Assembly (NCBI RefSeq): GCF_014898815.1
Contig: NW_026515501.1
Location: 310,001-374,000 of the forward strand
Length of the DNA: 64,000 bases
Direction of reading: 5' to 3'
From: Panonychus citri
Taxonomy: Eukaryota; Arthropoda; Arachnida; Trombidiformes; Tetranychidae
In this document: in pieces, positions 62,423-64,000 of the stretch
How positions within the stretch are numbered: the first letter of the stretch is position 1
How the letters are laid out: each line of letters begins with the position of its first letter
The notes under the pieces: generated by a model
The model's database searches: none
Told to the model about the DNA's origin: nothing
The model's input: the letters and a program-made list of their open reading frames with translations, nothing else
Made by a program: the position numbers and the translations under genes

Positions 62423-62900
62423 TAGTCTTAAATGAAATAAATAGATGGCGCTGAATAACATTTCGCGAAAAAAATTTATCAAAATTTAAATTGAATTAAT
62501 TTAATTACTTATTCAATTAGTATGATGATAATCTAATTGTTGGGATTTTTCTTCATCAACCTGAGTAGTAAGTAAAGTAAATTAGACTGTTGGAAGATGA
62601 GAAATTTAATGTATTTATAAGCAAACAAAGATTCTCGTTATACTTTGATTTCAGTTCTAATTGTTGCTATTAAATTAAAATCTATTAATAAAGTTACAAT
62701 TAATTTTATTCATTGAGCGTATAGCTGATTAAAATAAATGGGATTAACTTATAACCATTTTAAATGTTATACATGTTTAACTTTCTTGGTATTAAGATTT
62801 TTCAATGAAGATTAAGAATCAATCATTAATGTTTGAATGGAATCAATTTTTTGTTGATTAACTTTTTGGGTTGATTTTTGATTAATTGTCGAATGGTAAT
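62423..62900. other. AT-rich spacer
   Basis: Lies between the pseudokinase stop and the 45-aa gene on the same strand. Likely 3' UTR plus promoter; nothing else seen. Confidence 0.5.
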
Positions 62901-63935
62901 TTAACTTGATGTTACTGGTTCACTATCTTTAAACCATGGATTCAACTTGACGTGTTGAAGGGTCGCTCGTTTGCTCGCATCTGAAACCAAACAGCACTCG
63001 ATGAGTCGACTAACTCTCGCCGACAGAGCGACCCCAACCCGTGCGGCATGATAGGGTTTGTAGACAAAATTTGAAGCCTTAACCCCTTTGGCTATTTGTT
63101 GATTGGGTAAATAAGGAGGATCACCAGTGACCAGATAGTAAAACATTGCACCGAATGACCAAATGTCGCCGCATTTTGGGTCTGCAGTTTCCCCATCGAT
63201 GATTTCGGGCGCTAAGAATGGATCAGGATCTCGATTGGAAGATGATTTCCTAAAGGTTCCCGATTCAACATCATAACAAAATCGTGAGAAACCAAATCCA
63301 CTTAAAACGATTGAATTTTCTGTCGCAATTAAAATATTTTCCGGTGTAATGTTACGATGAGCGATACAATAGTAATGAAGAAATTCAATAGCTGAGATTA
63401 ATTGTCGAAGCCAAATTCGTAATAGATTTTCATCCATTCGTTTAGGTAATTTTATCTTTGATCGATATTGTTTTACATTTCCAAGAGGAAAATATGCTGA
63501 TTCTATGAAAATATGCTCACCCGCTCGAGCGATAACACCAATTTTCATTATATTCTCATGTTGATGTTCCGTTAGAAAGATCAAAGTGTTCAGTTGTCGA
63601 GGTAAAAATTTCTCCACATATTCGGGTCGACTTTTGTTCAACCTGATAACCTTAATTGCTCTTGTTTCTTGCGTGTTTGGATTAACAACCTTAAAGGTTC
63701 GGGTAAATGATCCCTTAGCGATTAGGTTTTTCGGGTCATCATAATCGATGGTACCAAATTCATTATAAAACGAAAGATAATCCGGATATTCACGAACATC
63801 CTTCTTCTGGATTAACGAAGTTAAATCGTGTTGAATTCTGTCCTTTAATTCGAGAACTTCCTTCAATCGTTCCTGGTCCTCGAAAAGTTTTACCTTCTCA
63901 CGAAACTTCATCATTCCTGGAGTAACTAGCGGCAT
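62901..63935 (-). CDS. TSSK-like protein pseudokinase
   Basis: A 344-aa single-exon protein from the ATG at 63935 (context CACCATGCC). After an N-terminal helix, the kinase fold begins near residue 60. The layout and the FGFSR phrase resemble testis-specific Ser/Thr kinases (TSSK) and CAMK relatives. The glycine loop is reduced to AKGSFTRTF, while the ATP-binding Lys survives in RAIKVI. The catalytic loop reads AHRNITPENIL, with Asn (residue 195) replacing the base Asp. The DFG motif reads GFG, with Gly (about 213) replacing the Mg-binding Asp. APE, DIWSFG and the C-lobe are kept. Loss of both aspartates predicts no normal phosphotransfer, so a scaffold role is likely. The reading frame is intact, so it is a maintained gene and not a dead copy. 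Confidence 0.88.
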   Translation of the reverse strand: MPLVTPGMMKFREKVKLFEDQERLKEVLELKDRIQHDLTSLIQKKDVREYPDYLSFYNEFGTIDYDDPKNLIAKGSFTRTFKVVNPNTQETRAIKVIRLNKSRPEYVEKFLPRQLNTLIFLTEHQHENIMKIGVIARAGEHIFIESAYFPLGNVKQYRSKIKLPKRMDENLLRIWLRQLISAIEFLHYYCIAHRNITPENILIATENSIVLSGFGFSRFCYDVESGTFRKSSSNRDPDPFLAPEIIDGETADPKCGDIWSFGAMFYYLVTGDPPYLPNQQIAKGVKASNFVYKPYHAARVGVALSARVSRLIECCLVSDASKRATLQHVKLNPWFKDSEPVTSS

Positions 63936-64000
63936 GGTGACAATTAATTCCAATACTTGTCAGGAAATAGATTCACTTTTTACAGAGTTGCAATTACCAA

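Noticed and set aside
63936..63953. Upstream extension of the pseudokinase frame
   Set aside because: It depends on a TTG start; the ATG at 63935 has better context. The same applied to TTG/GTG-led extensions of the JmjC, WDR12 and glycosyltransferase frames.

Overview
This is a roughly 30% GC, intron-containing eukaryotic window. The gene complement (PKA RII, mago nashi, WDR12, DDX18, a KDM7-type demethylase, a brainiac-like glycosyltransferase) is animal. Short GT-AG introns, very AT-rich spacers full of TTAATTG/TCATGAT words and the protein sequences suggest an arthropod. An acariform (spider) mite is my best guess, but this rests on general style and is not proven. No bacterial operon features, rRNA, tRNA or CRISPR were seen.

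Left half (about 1-36 kb): one gene dominates, the type II regulatory subunit of cAMP-dependent protein kinase on the minus strand. I could assemble it from eleven coding exons (393 codons plus stop, every junction in phase) spread over 35 kb, with a 22.7-kb first intron. That intron holds microsatellites, an over-represented word AAAAGTTCTG(A/G), and an 858-bp element with 50-bp terminal inverted repeats. The element carries its own TATA box, short intron, coiled-coil ORF and polyadenylation signal. From 36 to 43.5 kb there is a gene-free, low-complexity upstream region.

Compact cluster (43.5-50.8 kb): DDX18/Has1 helicase (+), an intronless PHD-JmjC demethylase (+), WDR12/Ytm1 (+), mago nashi (-) and a small mTERF-like protein (+), separated by only about 0.2-0.6 kb. 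Two of these (DDX18, WDR12) belong to 60S ribosome biogenesis.

Transposon-rich stretch (50.8-58 kb): two decayed Merlin/ISXO2-like zinc-ribbon fragments, a GC-rich Arg/Lys-rich ORF, a 2,184-bp LTR element and a TTAA-flanked inverted-repeat element. The LTR element has 236-bp LTRs that differ at one position and a primer-binding site. In place of gag-pol it carries a long open frame ending in a GRIP (Golgi-targeting) domain.

Right end (58-64 kb): an unrecognised Ser/Pro-rich protein with a helical C-terminus (+), then on the minus strand a brainiac-like beta-1,3-glycosyltransferase, two very small membrane-type proteins (84 and 45 aa), and a TSSK-like pseudokinase lacking the catalytic and metal-binding aspartates.

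The strongest candidates for something undescribed are the LTR element with a host-type GRIP cargo (53391-55574) and the TIR element with a spliced coiled-coil gene (17778-18635).
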